A DNA stretch of 64,000 nt from Hymenoscyphus infarciens (lineage: Eukaryota > Ascomycota > Leotiomycetes > Helotiales > Helotiaceae): NCBI GenBank assembly GCA_001414345.1, contig LLCB01000140.1:62001-126000 (forward strand), read 5' to 3'. Positions 12,277-23,800 of this stretch are shown here, piece by piece (within the stretch, counting starts at the first letter, position 1; every line of letters begins with the position of its first letter). The translations under genes and the position numbers were made by a program. Below the pieces are notes generated by a model. That model made no database searches. It was not told the origin of the DNA and was given only the letters and a program-made list of their open reading frames with translations.

Positions 12277-13922
12277 ATGGAGAATGCAAGCATGACGATC
12301 CCCTCTATCGACCTTCACTTCCGATCCTCCTCGCTCGAAACATGCGTACGAACTCTTGCACCGTCGCTTTTTCTAGGTTGGGCATCAACAAACTCGGATT
12401 TGGAAATTAGTCAATTGACCGAGGGCACCACAAATTCCGTGAGCCATGTCTTATCCTCTCATCGACCAGAGCTAACGCCTGCAGCTTTTCAAAGTATCTC
12501 ACCGTTCATGCGATACTGAAGCCGATGTCTTGATCAAAGTCTATGGCTCTGGGACTGATATCACCATAGACCGCGAAAGTTCGTCACCATACACGCCACC
12601 CCCAAGCAATATTCTCTCTAACTCCAGCCATTTTTTTCTCAGAGGAACTTTCTTTCCATTCTATCCTCGCCGATCATAAGCTAGCTCCAGCACCTCTAGT
12701 TCGTTTTAGCAATGGCCATGCATATCCTTTCGTCCAAGGCAAAATATGCTCGCTTGCAGATATGTCCCGAGAAGACATCAAGGACTGCGTTGCCCGAGAG
12801 ATCGCAAATTGGCATGGTTCCCTTCCCAAATTGGATGCGAGATCAGAAACGACAAAAACTAAGTCGTGCTTGCCGGGTGCTCTTCAGGCGCAGCCCAATG
12901 TTTGGATTACAGCTGAGAAATGGCTCAACGCGATCCGGGAGACCTCTGGAGCAGAGATACTCGTCAAGGAAGATTTGAAAGATGAGTTTGCATATCTACT
13001 GGATAAGCTTCATGGGGACGGTAATGCTGAGGTATGTTTGCACAAGTTCTTCTGCAACTTCTAGCATGTTTTCCTCTGAAGACCATTAACACTTCATATT
13101 CTGCCTTACACCCACTATCATCGCGTGTGTTTCTAACAGTTTTTATATAGATGGTCTTTACTCACGGTGATCTTCTCCACGCCAATATCGTCATTGCCGA
13201 TTCTTCTACCCCCAACAATCTCGGTGTTAGTTTCATTGACTACGAGTAAAGTTATCCTTGTTCATAATGCGTTTCCACAGTTGCTAACACTTGTACCAGA
13301 CACTCGACCTACGCCCCAGTAGCCTTTGAACTCGCCAACCACTTTTCAGAATGGGCTGGCTTCTCTTGCAACTACGAGTCTCTTCCCCCGCAACACACAC
13401 GTCGAAGCTTCATTAAAACGTACTTGGAAAGGAGAAGAGAAATATCCCAAGACACAGAGCACAAATTGGGGGACACCGAAGCTGCTGTTGATAAGTTGAT
13501 GTTTGCAGTAGACTCTTGGCGGGGTTTCCCCGGTTTTTATTGGTAAGTGTAACACTATCACTTCAGAATTACGGTGTTACATTATGTGTATTATCCTCAT
13601 CCATACTGACGCTTTGCCAAGGGGTCTATGTGCACTTATTCAACATGCCACTCAGTCAGGGGAAGTAGATTTTGATTACTACGGTATGTTCTCAGTTCCC
13701 ACTCTGATCCTCCATCGCATGTTCGAACTCCCTACACCCGTACCCCTTGTGTTTTCAAAATTGGTCCTGACTGTTGTTCTTGTAGGTTATGCGCAACTTC
13801 GGCTGGCCGAGTATTACGCGTGGAAACAGGAGGATGGTGGAAGTAGAGTGAAGTCGGGGAACCCAATGCCTTTGCGGGAGAAGGTTTGGGATGCGGTATC
13901 ACCTCTTGGCTATTCAGGCTAA
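12277..13922 (+). CDS. EKI1: ethanolamine kinase (choline/ethanolamine kinase family)
   Basis: Seven exons: 12277-12438, 12485-12578, 12643-13031, 13151-13245, 13300-13542, 13622-13683 and 13786-13922, giving 393 residues. All phases join. It catalyses ATP-dependent phosphorylation of ethanolamine (possibly choline), the first step of the CDP-ethanolamine (Kennedy) route to phosphatidylethanolamine. The N-lobe has LTEGTTNSLFKV (nucleotide loop), LIKVYGSGTDITIDRE and the RFSNGHAYPFVQGK strand. The C-lobe has the Brenner motif FTHGDLLHANIVI with catalytic Asp, then FIDYEHSTYAPVAFELANHF with the metal-binding Asp. Human and yeast ethanolamine kinases read FIDYEY...AF...NHFNEFAG at this place, and the AG after NHFSEW here favours ethanolamine over choline kinase. 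The C-terminus WGLCALIQHATQS...FDYYGYAQLRLAEYY matches the family end. Length fits metazoan enzymes better than the longer yeast one. Confidence 0.93.
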
Positions 13923-14356
13923 AATGTTCTCGTCGTCGTCGTCGTCTCTGGAAACTCAAGTGAGATGAAGCTTTCTGGAAAGGGAGTTTTCGAGCAGCAT
14001 ATGATGAATATTATACTTCCTATTTATTACTCAATGAAATTGCCAACATCTCTTCCTCAACTCCTGGTTGAACTGTTATTGGCGTCGTTGATGACTTGTA
14101 TCTAATAATATATCCCACTTTCGACCTAATCTTGATTGAGACTCTTGGCTGTACATGCCCGTCTCTGATTGCTATCCACTTTTGATAAACTACCGGGCAT
14201 ACATTTATATCCGCAAGCTTGCATACCGAAATCGGCAGTATTTACCTTGCTTACTACTAAGGATGGGGGACGCTCAGCGTCGGAACATCAACCATAACAT
14301 TACCCTCATACTCTCATCACCTCCAAAACATTTGAAATCTTCACAATAATTTCAAA
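13923..14356. other. intergenic between EKI1 and ACC deaminase
   Basis: Short spacer holding the 3' end of EKI1 and the promoter of the ACC deaminase gene. No gene seen. Confidence 0.5.
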
Positions 14357-15546
14357 ATGGTTACCGTCACCCTCCCAGAACCGTTCGCCAGTATCCCAAA
14401 GGCGGATTTCCTCTTTGGACCCTCCCCAATTCATGCACTCCCCCGAATTTCAGAAGCTCTAGGTGGAAAGGTTGAGGTATGGGCAAAGAGAGAAGACTGC
14501 AATTCTGGAATTGCATTCGGAGGAAACAAGACTAGAAAATTAGAGTGGGCTCCTTATATTCTACGAATTCTATCTCTAACAAACTTAGATATCTCGTACC
14601 AGAAGCTCTGGAGCAAGGATGTGACACCCTCATCAGTATCGGAGGAGTTCAATCAAACCATACTCGACAAGTAGCAGGCATAGCAGCGAAACTAGGTCTC
14701 AAGGTACCCAACCCATTCCTTTCAATTCTTCGAAATAAAAACTGATGGGAAAAACCAGGCGAAACTAGTACAAGAACACTGGGTAGAATGGAGCGACCCA
14801 GGATACGAGAAAGTAGGAAACATTCAACTCTCACGTCTTATGGGTGCAGCACCAATTCTAGACCCCTCAACCTTTGGAATTGAACACAAACCAACTCTCG
14901 CTTCATTGACCAAGGAAGTCATTGCTGAGGGGGGGAAACCATATTATATCCCAGCGGGTGCTTCTGATCACCCACTTGGTGGTTTGGGATTTGCGAGATG
15001 GGCTTTCGAGGTTCATGCTCAGGAGAAGGAGTTGGGGATTTTCTTTGACAACATTCTTGTTTGTGCTGTTACTGGATCTACTTTTGCCGGTAAGTAAATT
15101 TGTAGGATTTTTGGGGAGGATAACTAATTTGGGGCATAGGAATGATTGCTGGCTTCAAACTCCTGGAACTCAAGCACGGTGTTCCTCATCGTCGAGTCAT
15201 CGGCATCGACGCATCTGCCAAACCAGCCGAGACCAGAGCCCAATGCCTTCGAATTGCAAAATTCACCGGAGTCAAAATTGGATTGAAGGAAGAAGATATT
15301 ACCGAGGCAGATGTTGAATTGGATGAGAGATACCATGATGGATGTTATGGAATACCAAAGCAGATGACTATTGATGCGATGAGATTTGGTGCTAAGACTG
15401 AGGGATTCATTACTGATCCTGTTTATGAGGGAAAGAGTTTGGCGGGGATGATGGATATGATTAAGAAGGAGGAGATTAAGGGCAAGATTCTGTATGCACA
15501 TCTGGGAGGACAGTTGGCGTTGAACGCTTATTCTGAGGTGTGTTGA
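14357..15546 (+). CDS. acdS: 1-aminocyclopropane-1-carboxylate (ACC) deaminase
   Basis: Four exons: 14357-14544, 14589-14703, 14759-15089 and 15140-15546, giving 346 residues against about 338 in bacterial AcdS. This PLP enzyme (fold type II, tryptophan-synthase-beta group) opens the cyclopropane ring of ACC to give 2-oxobutanoate and ammonia. Plant-associated microbes thereby lower plant ethylene. The PLP lysine lies in [10 protein letters not shown], split by intron 1. [14 protein letters not shown] and [14 protein letters not shown] are the cofactor loops. Residues that separate true ACC deaminases from D-cysteine desulfhydrases are present: Glu in DPVYEGKS and Leu in YAHLGG. Intron 1 has an atypical GTGGGC donor, but the TCTCTAACAAACTTAG 3' end and exact rejoining of KLE|YLVPEAL support it. 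Fungal copies are generally thought to derive from bacteria; the introns show long residence here. A shorter C-terminus with an extra terminal intron is possible. Confidence 0.94.
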
Positions 15547-16166
15547 GTATGAACAGTGATTTGGTGTATCCGAGCATGTAAATCGACGAGGCTTTCAAAA
15601 TTCATGAAGGGTTGCAGCTTCAGTAAAGAGAAAGTGACAATTGAACCTTTCCCTCCTAAATACAAATTGACCTAGGAATCAAGAGTGTTACTTTCCGTGA
15701 GTCTATAATCGCAACTTTTATCTGAAAAGGGTTATTAGAAATCAAGAAGTCTAGTTACTCCTTCCTCTAATACTTCTTGGATAATAATTCTAGAAATTCT
15801 ATTGAAAAGTTGGCATTCGGTAGCGTCACCGTATCAAGAAGAATTTTAGAATGACTCAACATGTTTTAGTAGCCTGAAAAGATATGACGCGGAACTTCTG
15901 CATCAACCTCTGTACTAGTCTGAAATTACACAATGCCATACTAAAATAACCTATTGAAAGCAAAAGTCCCCGACAAGGCCAACTATTGCCAACAAAGTCT
16001 CCGAGCCTTACAGTTCATGGATTTTAATTGGAAAGACTTGACCAAAAGGCACAACCAGACTGATAAACTAGAATAAAGACCCCGAGAAGTCTCCACCGAG
16101 TGTATGTATATATGAGAAGTGCATAAGCTAGCAAACGAATCCTGTTTCTCTTCTTTCAGTTCTTCT
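15547..16166. other. intergenic, no gene seen
   Basis: AT-richer than its neighbours, with no frame of note. It holds the ACC deaminase 3' flank. Confidence 0.5.
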
Positions 16167-16385
16167 TTAAAACACTTGCAGCAACTTACTATTCAACGGA
16201 ACCAGTGTACCAGGCGTTTTCGCAGCTGGCGATTGTAGTAGCATGGTCAAGGCCGTTAGCATGTCTCTTTCTTCGGGTGCCATGGCAGCGGCAGGAGTAG
16301 CATCGTCTTTGGGCGCGGAACATTGAAATGGAGAAGATATGTTGAAGTATTCTGCGTTGTAGCATGTTGAGAATGGAGAATGATT
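16167..16385 (-). other. possible last exon of an unrecognised small gene
   Basis: A minus-strand frame of about 73 codons follows a potential acceptor (GGAGTAG) and ends in a stop. Its composition (SAPKDDATPAAAMAPEERD, LLQSPAAKTPGTLVPL) looks coding rather than random. No upstream exon or start could be placed and no domain is known. It may be chance. Confidence 0.2.
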
Positions 16386-16713
16386 CTACTCCTAATGCTC
16401 TCTGAAGTGGTGTCTTAGGTGAAATGAGTTTTGTGCATCGAAGAGAATATGACAGAGAATGAAGTACGCAAATATTGAAGATTTGTAGCTCTCTTCAATT
16501 GGGAACAACGATAGTTTTGAAAGAACCAGTACATCTCCCCACCTGTCAGAGAAATTGTTGCAATGCCCATTGTGACACACATTTTTTCTTCTGCGTATCA
16601 AGGCGGAGGACAGTTCTGTGGGTTACGCATATTCCCACTTCTTATTGAGAAAAGGTGATAAAAAGGATGTTCAGTAGCTCCAGACGGACAGCTTACTGCC
16701 AAGCTAGATCATG
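16386..16713. other. intergenic
   Basis: No supported gene; a 69-codon minus-strand frame at 16601-16392 lacks features. Confidence 0.4.
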
Positions 16714-17886
16714 CTATTCCGGAGGCAACTCTTGTTGTTGTAGAAAGTGAGCCACATCACAAAGGTCAATGCGGCCCTTTACGACGTCAAAGAGCTCATG
16801 TTGAGTAATGGTTTTGATGTTGAACTTGGAAATGGCAACCATTGCCGGGGCGTATGGCTTTTTGCCTATTACGATGTACGATATTGTTTCGTCTGCCTCT
16901 CCCAAGGGAATCAAATGACCTCCATAGTGTTCAATGAGTTTTGTCAGCTGTGGGCGCTTCAAAGGGAATGGAGCCTTGGGTAGGTTGGGCTTGCCTACAA
17001 CGAATCGCTGCTTGAAGGCGCCAGTCTTCGTTTTCTTCTTCCTCGCCCCTTAGAGTCCTTAGGTTTCTTTTCATTTCGTCGACACCATTTACCCATCGAG
17101 TGAAGAAGCTTTCCACTGTCTTCTCCCTTTCATCAGCTATGAGCCAACGCTTGCGGAAAGTCTTCTCCCCTTCATCGGCTGTGAGCCAACGCTTGCGGAA
17201 GAGTTCAACTTGTTCACGCAATGCCGACTTCTCATTTCTCTCCAAAATCTCTTCTCTTTCTCTTCTTCCCTCTTCCGTCTTTTGGTCTCCTCGGCTGTTT
17301 TCTCTGTTTGTAATTTCAAGACGAGAGATTGCAACTTTTTGTTCTCTGCATCGGCTGCAAGCCAACGCTCGCGGAAAAATTGAGGCTGCTCATGCAATAT
17401 AGGCTGGGCAACCATATCCAAACTCTCTTTTGCATCCTTATATTCATCATCTTGAACTTCATCCTCGTCGTCCTCGTCTTCCTCCTCATCTTTTCCCTCA
17501 TCAGTAGCTTCATTTTCACTATCGGTAATATCGTCCGGCAATTCCCTCATAAGCTCCCCATGTAAACAACTGAAATCATCGAAAAGCGCCTGCACTTCTC
17601 GCCCATCAACATAATCCCCCTCCAAATCCTCAATTTCCTCAACCTCGATCAAGATAACCGTACGATCCGCACGACCACCACAATGTTTAATATAATAAAC
17701 TCCCTCGTCATTTCTTATCGTACACCTCTCTGCCATTGCTCGATTCCCGGCTTTTGCCCAGACTTGTCGCACCCTTCCTTTCGCGACCCTAGCCGCAAGT
17801 TCCGAATCATTGTAGTACTCCTTAGACTGGACTCTACCATTCCTTGGGAAATTCTCGTAATTTGTACGAGTGATGCAGTATGACAT
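16714..17886 (-). pseudogene. BRCT-domain protein with disrupted reading frame
   Basis: Minus-strand gene read in three successive frames. Residues 1 onward (17886-about 17250) begin MSYCITRTNYENFPRNGR. They contain a basic patch (KGRVRQVWAKAGNRAMAER), then an acidic run (EDEDDEDEVQDDE) and a coiled coil. A second frame (about 17245-17090) continues the coil with a 42-bp tandem duplication encoding FRKRWL-x-ADE twice; a third, diverged copy is FRERWLAADA upstream. The third frame (about 17050-16714) is a BRCT domain: RPQLTKLIEHYGGHL, then ISYIVIGKK and KTITQHELFDVV. This is the phosphopeptide/DNA-end-binding fold of repair proteins, closest in style to the RFC1/ligase type. The first shift sits in a purine microsatellite without a usable intron. 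The second may be an intron (GTAAAT donor near 17093). Either an indel has broken the gene or there is an assembly error. Confidence 0.65.
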
Positions 17887-20823
17887 TTTATGAAGGAGAA
17901 GCGATTGGGTGGAACTCAAGAAATGTAATGGTTGAGGTTGGTGAAAAACAGCATCACGTGTTAGGAACAGAGCAAGGTATCTTCACCAATGCCATCGTGG
18001 TGCTCACAAGGGGCTCCAAAGTTGAAAGTAATAGTACTTGGTTCTGTTTGAAACTACTAAGCACAGTATGAAAGGATATGGTCACCTTTTAGCATAATAC
18101 ATAGAAAACAATTCTTTCTATAAGTCAAAGATTCATCCGTGGCTGCCATTAGCTTGGATATTAAAACAGAATATCAAATTCCAAGGAATGTAGTTCTTCA
18201 CTTGTTGAGCTAGCATTCAAGGGATGATTTATTAGAAATCCTTCACTCAAACCAACACTAAAGCGTCGTTTTGGAAAAAGCTTACTTGCGATTTCTCTTC
18301 CCACTGGAACTCTAAAGCATAAACTTGAACTTTAGATGACTAAGTAAAGTTTGGTTGGAAAAGCCCCAAGATACTTGATGCTGCATCAGCTATAGTTCTC
18401 AGCCCCATACATTTCAAATCCAAGAGAGGTCTCATAATAACCGAGTACAAATTTCACAGGGGGGTAAGCGAGGAAACCCCTCCCATGTCAACATTACCCA
18501 AGACTGTCTTACAAAAAATATCTTAGCCTTCCCTTATCGCATATTTAGCTCTAGATGGCACTATATAAACCTAACCGCAGATCATTACCACTTATAAACA
18601 ACGCCTAGCTAGGTATACAATCCAGGATTCCAGGTATACGCGTCTACTCTTACTTTCTAATACTATAAGATCCTCTATTAACCCCTAGGATAATAGCGGT
18701 ACCTTATTAGTCAGTCTGCTTGTATCTCTTAGGATGGTAGTAATCTTGCTATCTAAAAACCAAGCTCCTACTGAGTAGCAGTCTCGAAGATAGGAAACAG
18801 CCTTCCGTTTGTAAAAAGTACGTCAATCTCTTCCCACCCTCCAACGGGATAAGCAACGCAAAAGCCAGAATACGAGAGTCTAGAATTCCCAAGAGTTTTC
18901 TTATCAGTTTCAAGGACAAGGTTTGGGGTAAGCGTAAGCTGCATATGTTGTCATGAGCGTTTTGATGTCACGGAACTTTATGCGTGTCCTCATTGCCATG
19001 TTCATGTGGATGTCCGAAGGGCGTGGGGGGAACGACCCATGTCTTGGAGGATATGTGGGTGTTGCCGCCTGTTCGCATGTAGGCGGTGGTCATTTTCGGG
19101 TGAGCATTTTCTTTTGAGGTGCTTTTGGTAAGCCGCAAGAAGCTAATACGTTTACATGCTATGTAGTTAGCTCTAGACACTCGAAGAAGCAGGATTGCCT
19201 CATTGGGACATGGGGGAAAAACAGGGGGGGGGGACTTTGTAATATAGTCGATTGGGTAAATCGACTTTTGAAAAGGGTGGGCTGGAATATTGGATTATTT
19301 AGAAATTAGTCATTAGCGAGGAGGACGAAGTTTCTGGTAAGAGTTGTCGTAATACGACTGTTAGCATTTCTTGAAGAATCCGGGGTTTGTCAACTTGTCA
19401 CCTGTTACAAAATTGCTCTACTATAGCATAGCATTGTCAAAGTCCGTACCTCTTGATACTCCACTCCTGGCTTGGGCTCTATCATTTCTGCATTAACCGA
19501 TTTTTTCGCTCTTGAAAACTTGGCAAGATTCTGTAGTGTATATATCTTGCATCGCCTAGACGACACTCTCGAAGATAGCTAAGAGAATTAAATCACTTCG
19601 CTCTTGATTCTCAGAATATGAATATTACAATGTATAGCCTTCACAAATTCCAAGATACAGTGATGCACTCATCACGAAACTCTGGTGCTTTCACTCTAGG
19701 CATAATACTCGCATACTTGCCTGTATTATACAGAAACCCATTGATTCAAAACTCCAAGCGGAAATCTCGGAATTAGTAGTCTTCACTTTCTCCTCTATCC
19801 AAACTCAGTCTCCCCATTTCCCGTCAAGAAACGAGGATTCCTAAGATGAGAACTATGATGCTTTGGGTTGAGGACCAAAAATATTTGGTTCTCCCTATGA
19901 TAAAGATCTCAGGCGTGAGATCATACTGAGTGTAAAATCAAGTTTTCGATCCATCACCTCTTTTAGTTGCGCGGGGAAGGTCCTTCCGTTGAGGCTGCGA
20001 GACCAGAGACGCCAAGATGGTAAAAATCCCCAGCATGGCCTTTTAATCTACCACCGACAGAAGAGTTGAAAGAGATAGTAGTAGGAAGATGTTAAGCATA
20101 GGGAACCCTTTTGTTTTGTTTTGTTCCAGTGGTCCAAGGCTAGACTTTAGATGGTGAGGGTAGCAGACCTTGCAGTTCATTGAGGCGAACCTTCAGTGTA
20201 TGGGAAAATTGTCTCAACAGTGTCCATAGCTAGGTAAATTCGAACCTGACGGTTTTCTTTTGTGATAAAGAAGTGTGGGGGGATTGATGAAATGGCGGCG
20301 GAAGAAAAGTGAAAGGCTGGCTTGTCTTGCATCAGAACACCAAAGCTTTGAGTTGAGAGGAACCGAATTCACCAACGCTTTGATGGGAATCAACCTCGTT
20401 GGTTCCTTCCCACATAGAAACTAAGGGAAAGGAAGACTAGGTAGGTACCTAGGTGGTAGACACCAACGGGAAGATACCTAGACTCAGGTTGGAGCAAGAA
20501 GGACAAAGGGAAAGAGCGATCGAGTCAGTTGCAACTGCTGTGGGCGCAAGTGCTACTGCTACTGTGGGATCTTCCGCAAAGAAGGTGCTACCCACCACCA
20601 GCGAGTGCACCACCTTCATCTCCAACCTTCCCCAGCCCTCCCTTCTATTTCCTTCCAACCTGATTCTCTCTCTCCCCTCACCTCGATCCTTTTTCATGAA
20701 TCCCAAGATATCGATATCCCATATACCAGTCTCCCTCTTCAAAGATTAAAGGCGCCGACAAGGGATCCATTCTCATCCTCCCCACTACTGGTACAGACGC
20801 GGAATCATTTTATCCGCGTGAAC
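17887..20823. other. long intergenic region (2.9 kb), no supported gene
   Basis: No protein frame is convincing. About 18520-18760 is TA-rich with many CTA/TAG words and may be a small RIP-altered repeat remnant. A 9-base G run lies at about 19223-19232. GTTTT/TTTTG microsatellite sequence is at about 20110-20125. The distal end is promoter and leader of the Rad9-like gene. Confidence 0.4.
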
Positions 20824-20840
20824 ACGCGTGCAACACGCGT
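20824..20840. promoter_or_regulatory. two MCB-like ACGCGT boxes upstream of Rad9-like gene
   Basis: ACGCGT occurs at 20824-20829 and 20835-20840, 11 bp apart in a duplicated CACGCGTGCAA unit, 33-50 bp before the start codon. ACGCGT is the MluI cell-cycle box bound by Mbp1/Swi6 (MBF) at G1/S in yeasts. A role here is inferred from the motif and the DNA-damage gene downstream. Confidence 0.4.
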
Positions 20841-20873
20841 GCAACTCACCCCGAAAGTGACGAACATGTCAAG

Positions 20874-23800
20874 ATGCTTCGCACGGTGAAGAAAGCTGCA
20901 GATGCCGCTGTCGACGGCAAAGGACCCGATGCTGCGGATTTCGACACTCAGAACTGTGAGGAATGGCAAGAGCAGATTTTAGTGGTAAGTTTTCTTTCCC
21001 TCGGTCCCTGCGATGCGATGCGATGCGATGCAGGCATTCATCCGCCAGGGTGGCACAGACATCAGAAGCAAAGAGAGATATGCTGAACTGAACTGATATC
21101 GCGAACTCAAGAACTCCAGCAGTCCCGTCAAGCAGAATAGCTCTCTGCCACGCCGCACTTCATCGCCTTTCCCGACAACACCTGAGAGACCCCGTTCTTC
21201 CTCGGGCGTGTTTAAAATCCCCGCCCTGCCATTGTCAGTTGTGTCGGCGGCCATTGAGTCCTCTGACAGCCCTTCCGTCGAAACCCCGTCGAAGCAAGCG
21301 CGAGAACCAACAGGACCGGACGCGAATGAAGAGACCAGCGGCGCAAAAGAAAAGCCAGAAGGTTCAGCCGCGTGTGGAAATGTGGTAAGCTCAAGCACTT
21401 CCACTCCTTCTCCAGTTCTTCGTTTTAAACGCAATGCACAGGGTCAATTGCGTCGAGTCGAAGCCAAGAAGCTACCTTCGGAGGGAAGCCCGAGTCGCAA
21501 AGGCAAGATGGATCGTTACGGAGCGATGAATGACCTCACCCAGAAGAGTTCCATGTCCCTCACTCAACCGAACTCGGCGTCTGCATACGAATTATACACT
21601 ACAGCTGAGGAAACGGCTCGTCCTTCACATGCGGATCTTGGAATCATCCCCGGCCACACCCCCAATACATATGAGGAGAACGACACCGGGCATATTATGC
21701 TTGGTTTGGAGCACGAGAGCGAGAAAGACGAGGACGAGCCCGAATCGCAAGACGCATCCTATGCGGCGCCTATCGCGTTCAGTTCTCAGCCGATAGAACC
21801 ACAAACTCCAGCGCCGCCAGTCACGAATCCATTCATAATTAAAGGGAGCGTTCTGAAGGATCATGAAATGTTCGCAGCAGCGACTCAACCCTCTTCAATT
21901 GGTCGTCATCTGGCCAGTCCGACTTCATCGCGACCCTCTCCAAATGGTTTCGCCGAGACCCCAGCGCCCTTCCAAGTGGTCGACTCGCCCTTGATTCAAC
22001 GACAACTGATCAATGAAACCCCAAATCAACCCTCGTCCTTATTTGCACAACTCAATAACGAATCACCTATTCCCGCCGCGTTCAATCGTACCTTCGATGC
22101 TTCGGCTCTTCCAAGAGCGAGGGCCTTGCCCGAACCTCGGAGGTACAATTCAATGAAAGCGAGCCAGGAGAAGAGGGTGCAACCGGATGTGGAGAGTAGT
22201 GACGACTCGGATATTGAGGCCGAGCCGCCTAACCGGAGCAAGGCAATGCACAAACATGCAACAGAGCAGCTTTCCCGGGTGACAGTTAGCCTCCATAAGA
22301 GAAAGACTATATTGGGAGATCCACCATCTTCGTACGCATCCACCGTGGAAGTTCCATCGACTGGCAGGCGGCGACGCAGCTTGCAAGAAGACTACACTGC
22401 TCAATGCGAGGGGTCCGATGCCCGGGATACCCAACAGAAGGACGACTACGTTGCGGACTCACAGGCACAGTCATCTCCACCGCATCGTTCTAGTGCCCCT
22501 CAGATCAAAAGTACGGAAGCCGATGAGGCTATCGCTGATGAAGCTATTGCCTCGACGCAATCCGCCGATTCTCAACCCCAAATTTTGCCAGATTCGTGTA
22601 ATGAGAGCAACAGAAATGTTCCTCGGGACATTCGTACTCTGACGCAATCTACCGATCCTCTACCCCCAATTCTGCCCGAGTCGTGTGATGAGAGTGTCCC
22701 TCGGGATATTCGTGCTACCACTCCTGAACAGAGTTCAAAGCCGGTATCCAATTCCAGCTTGCCATCGACCCAGGCTGTGCTAGGAGCTGCACCAGAAGCT
22801 ACTTCAAACGAGGACTTACCAAAATTTCCTGACCCTGTAACTCTCCCGGAAGCTACTCTCGACGAACTGCATCCCAAGCCATATGCAGCGCCAAGTCTAC
22901 CATCGACCCAGGCACTGCCTTCTTCCATCCCTAGGACGAAAGAACCAGACCTGCCTTTGAAGGAAGTATGTGCAAACCAAAGCACCACGGCAGCCCCCAC
23001 AAACCAGCGCCAGTCTTCTGGAAGCGAACCTTCAGCCATACCAGAGACAAGTCCTATTCCCGAGGGGAGCCTGCGTCCCATGGGGGATTTGGGACTTTCA
23101 TTTGCAGAAGAGAAGGAGGATGAGTTGCAAAACACCCCCCCGGGCTTCTCTCAAGACGAGGAGTTCGAGGTTGTACAACAAATTAAAAAGAAAGCTTCCA
23201 CGCCGAGGAAAGTGGCTCCCTTCAGAAAGATCTTCCAGATCAAATCGAAGACAAGTTCGCAGGTACAGGCAATTGAAATTGCCAAGTCCTCCCTCGAAGT
23301 GCCACAAGCGACAGAGGACATCACTGCTGGTCGTCCTACTTCTTCTCCAGGTCAGATTCCAGCAGTGACCGGGGACACCGAAGCTCCCGAACCTTCAAAT
23401 TCCCCACAAGCGGACGTGACAATGGAAGAATCACAATCTCTATTTGTTCCTGAAGATCCGCCAGCAGATGTGACAGAAAATATGGCAGACGAAGGTTTAA
23501 ATTCAACTGGAGACGGACCAGCAACGAACGACGAGGAGACACATCGACCAGATGATTCAGCAATAATTGATGTTTTTGAAGATCCAGTGGTGGAAGTAAA
23601 GAAACGCACTACCAGAGCTACCAAGCCTCCAAAAAATGTTGAGATGGCGCCGCCTACACCAAGCGCAATATCAAGCACGGCTTCTTCTGACTTGTCTTCT
23701 ATCGCATCAAGCGCAATGCAAACACCACGGCCAACCCCCTTGTTGAAGGGTCCTACCTCTAGTACACGCACTCCGTGTACTTCGGTCACACGATCATCGT

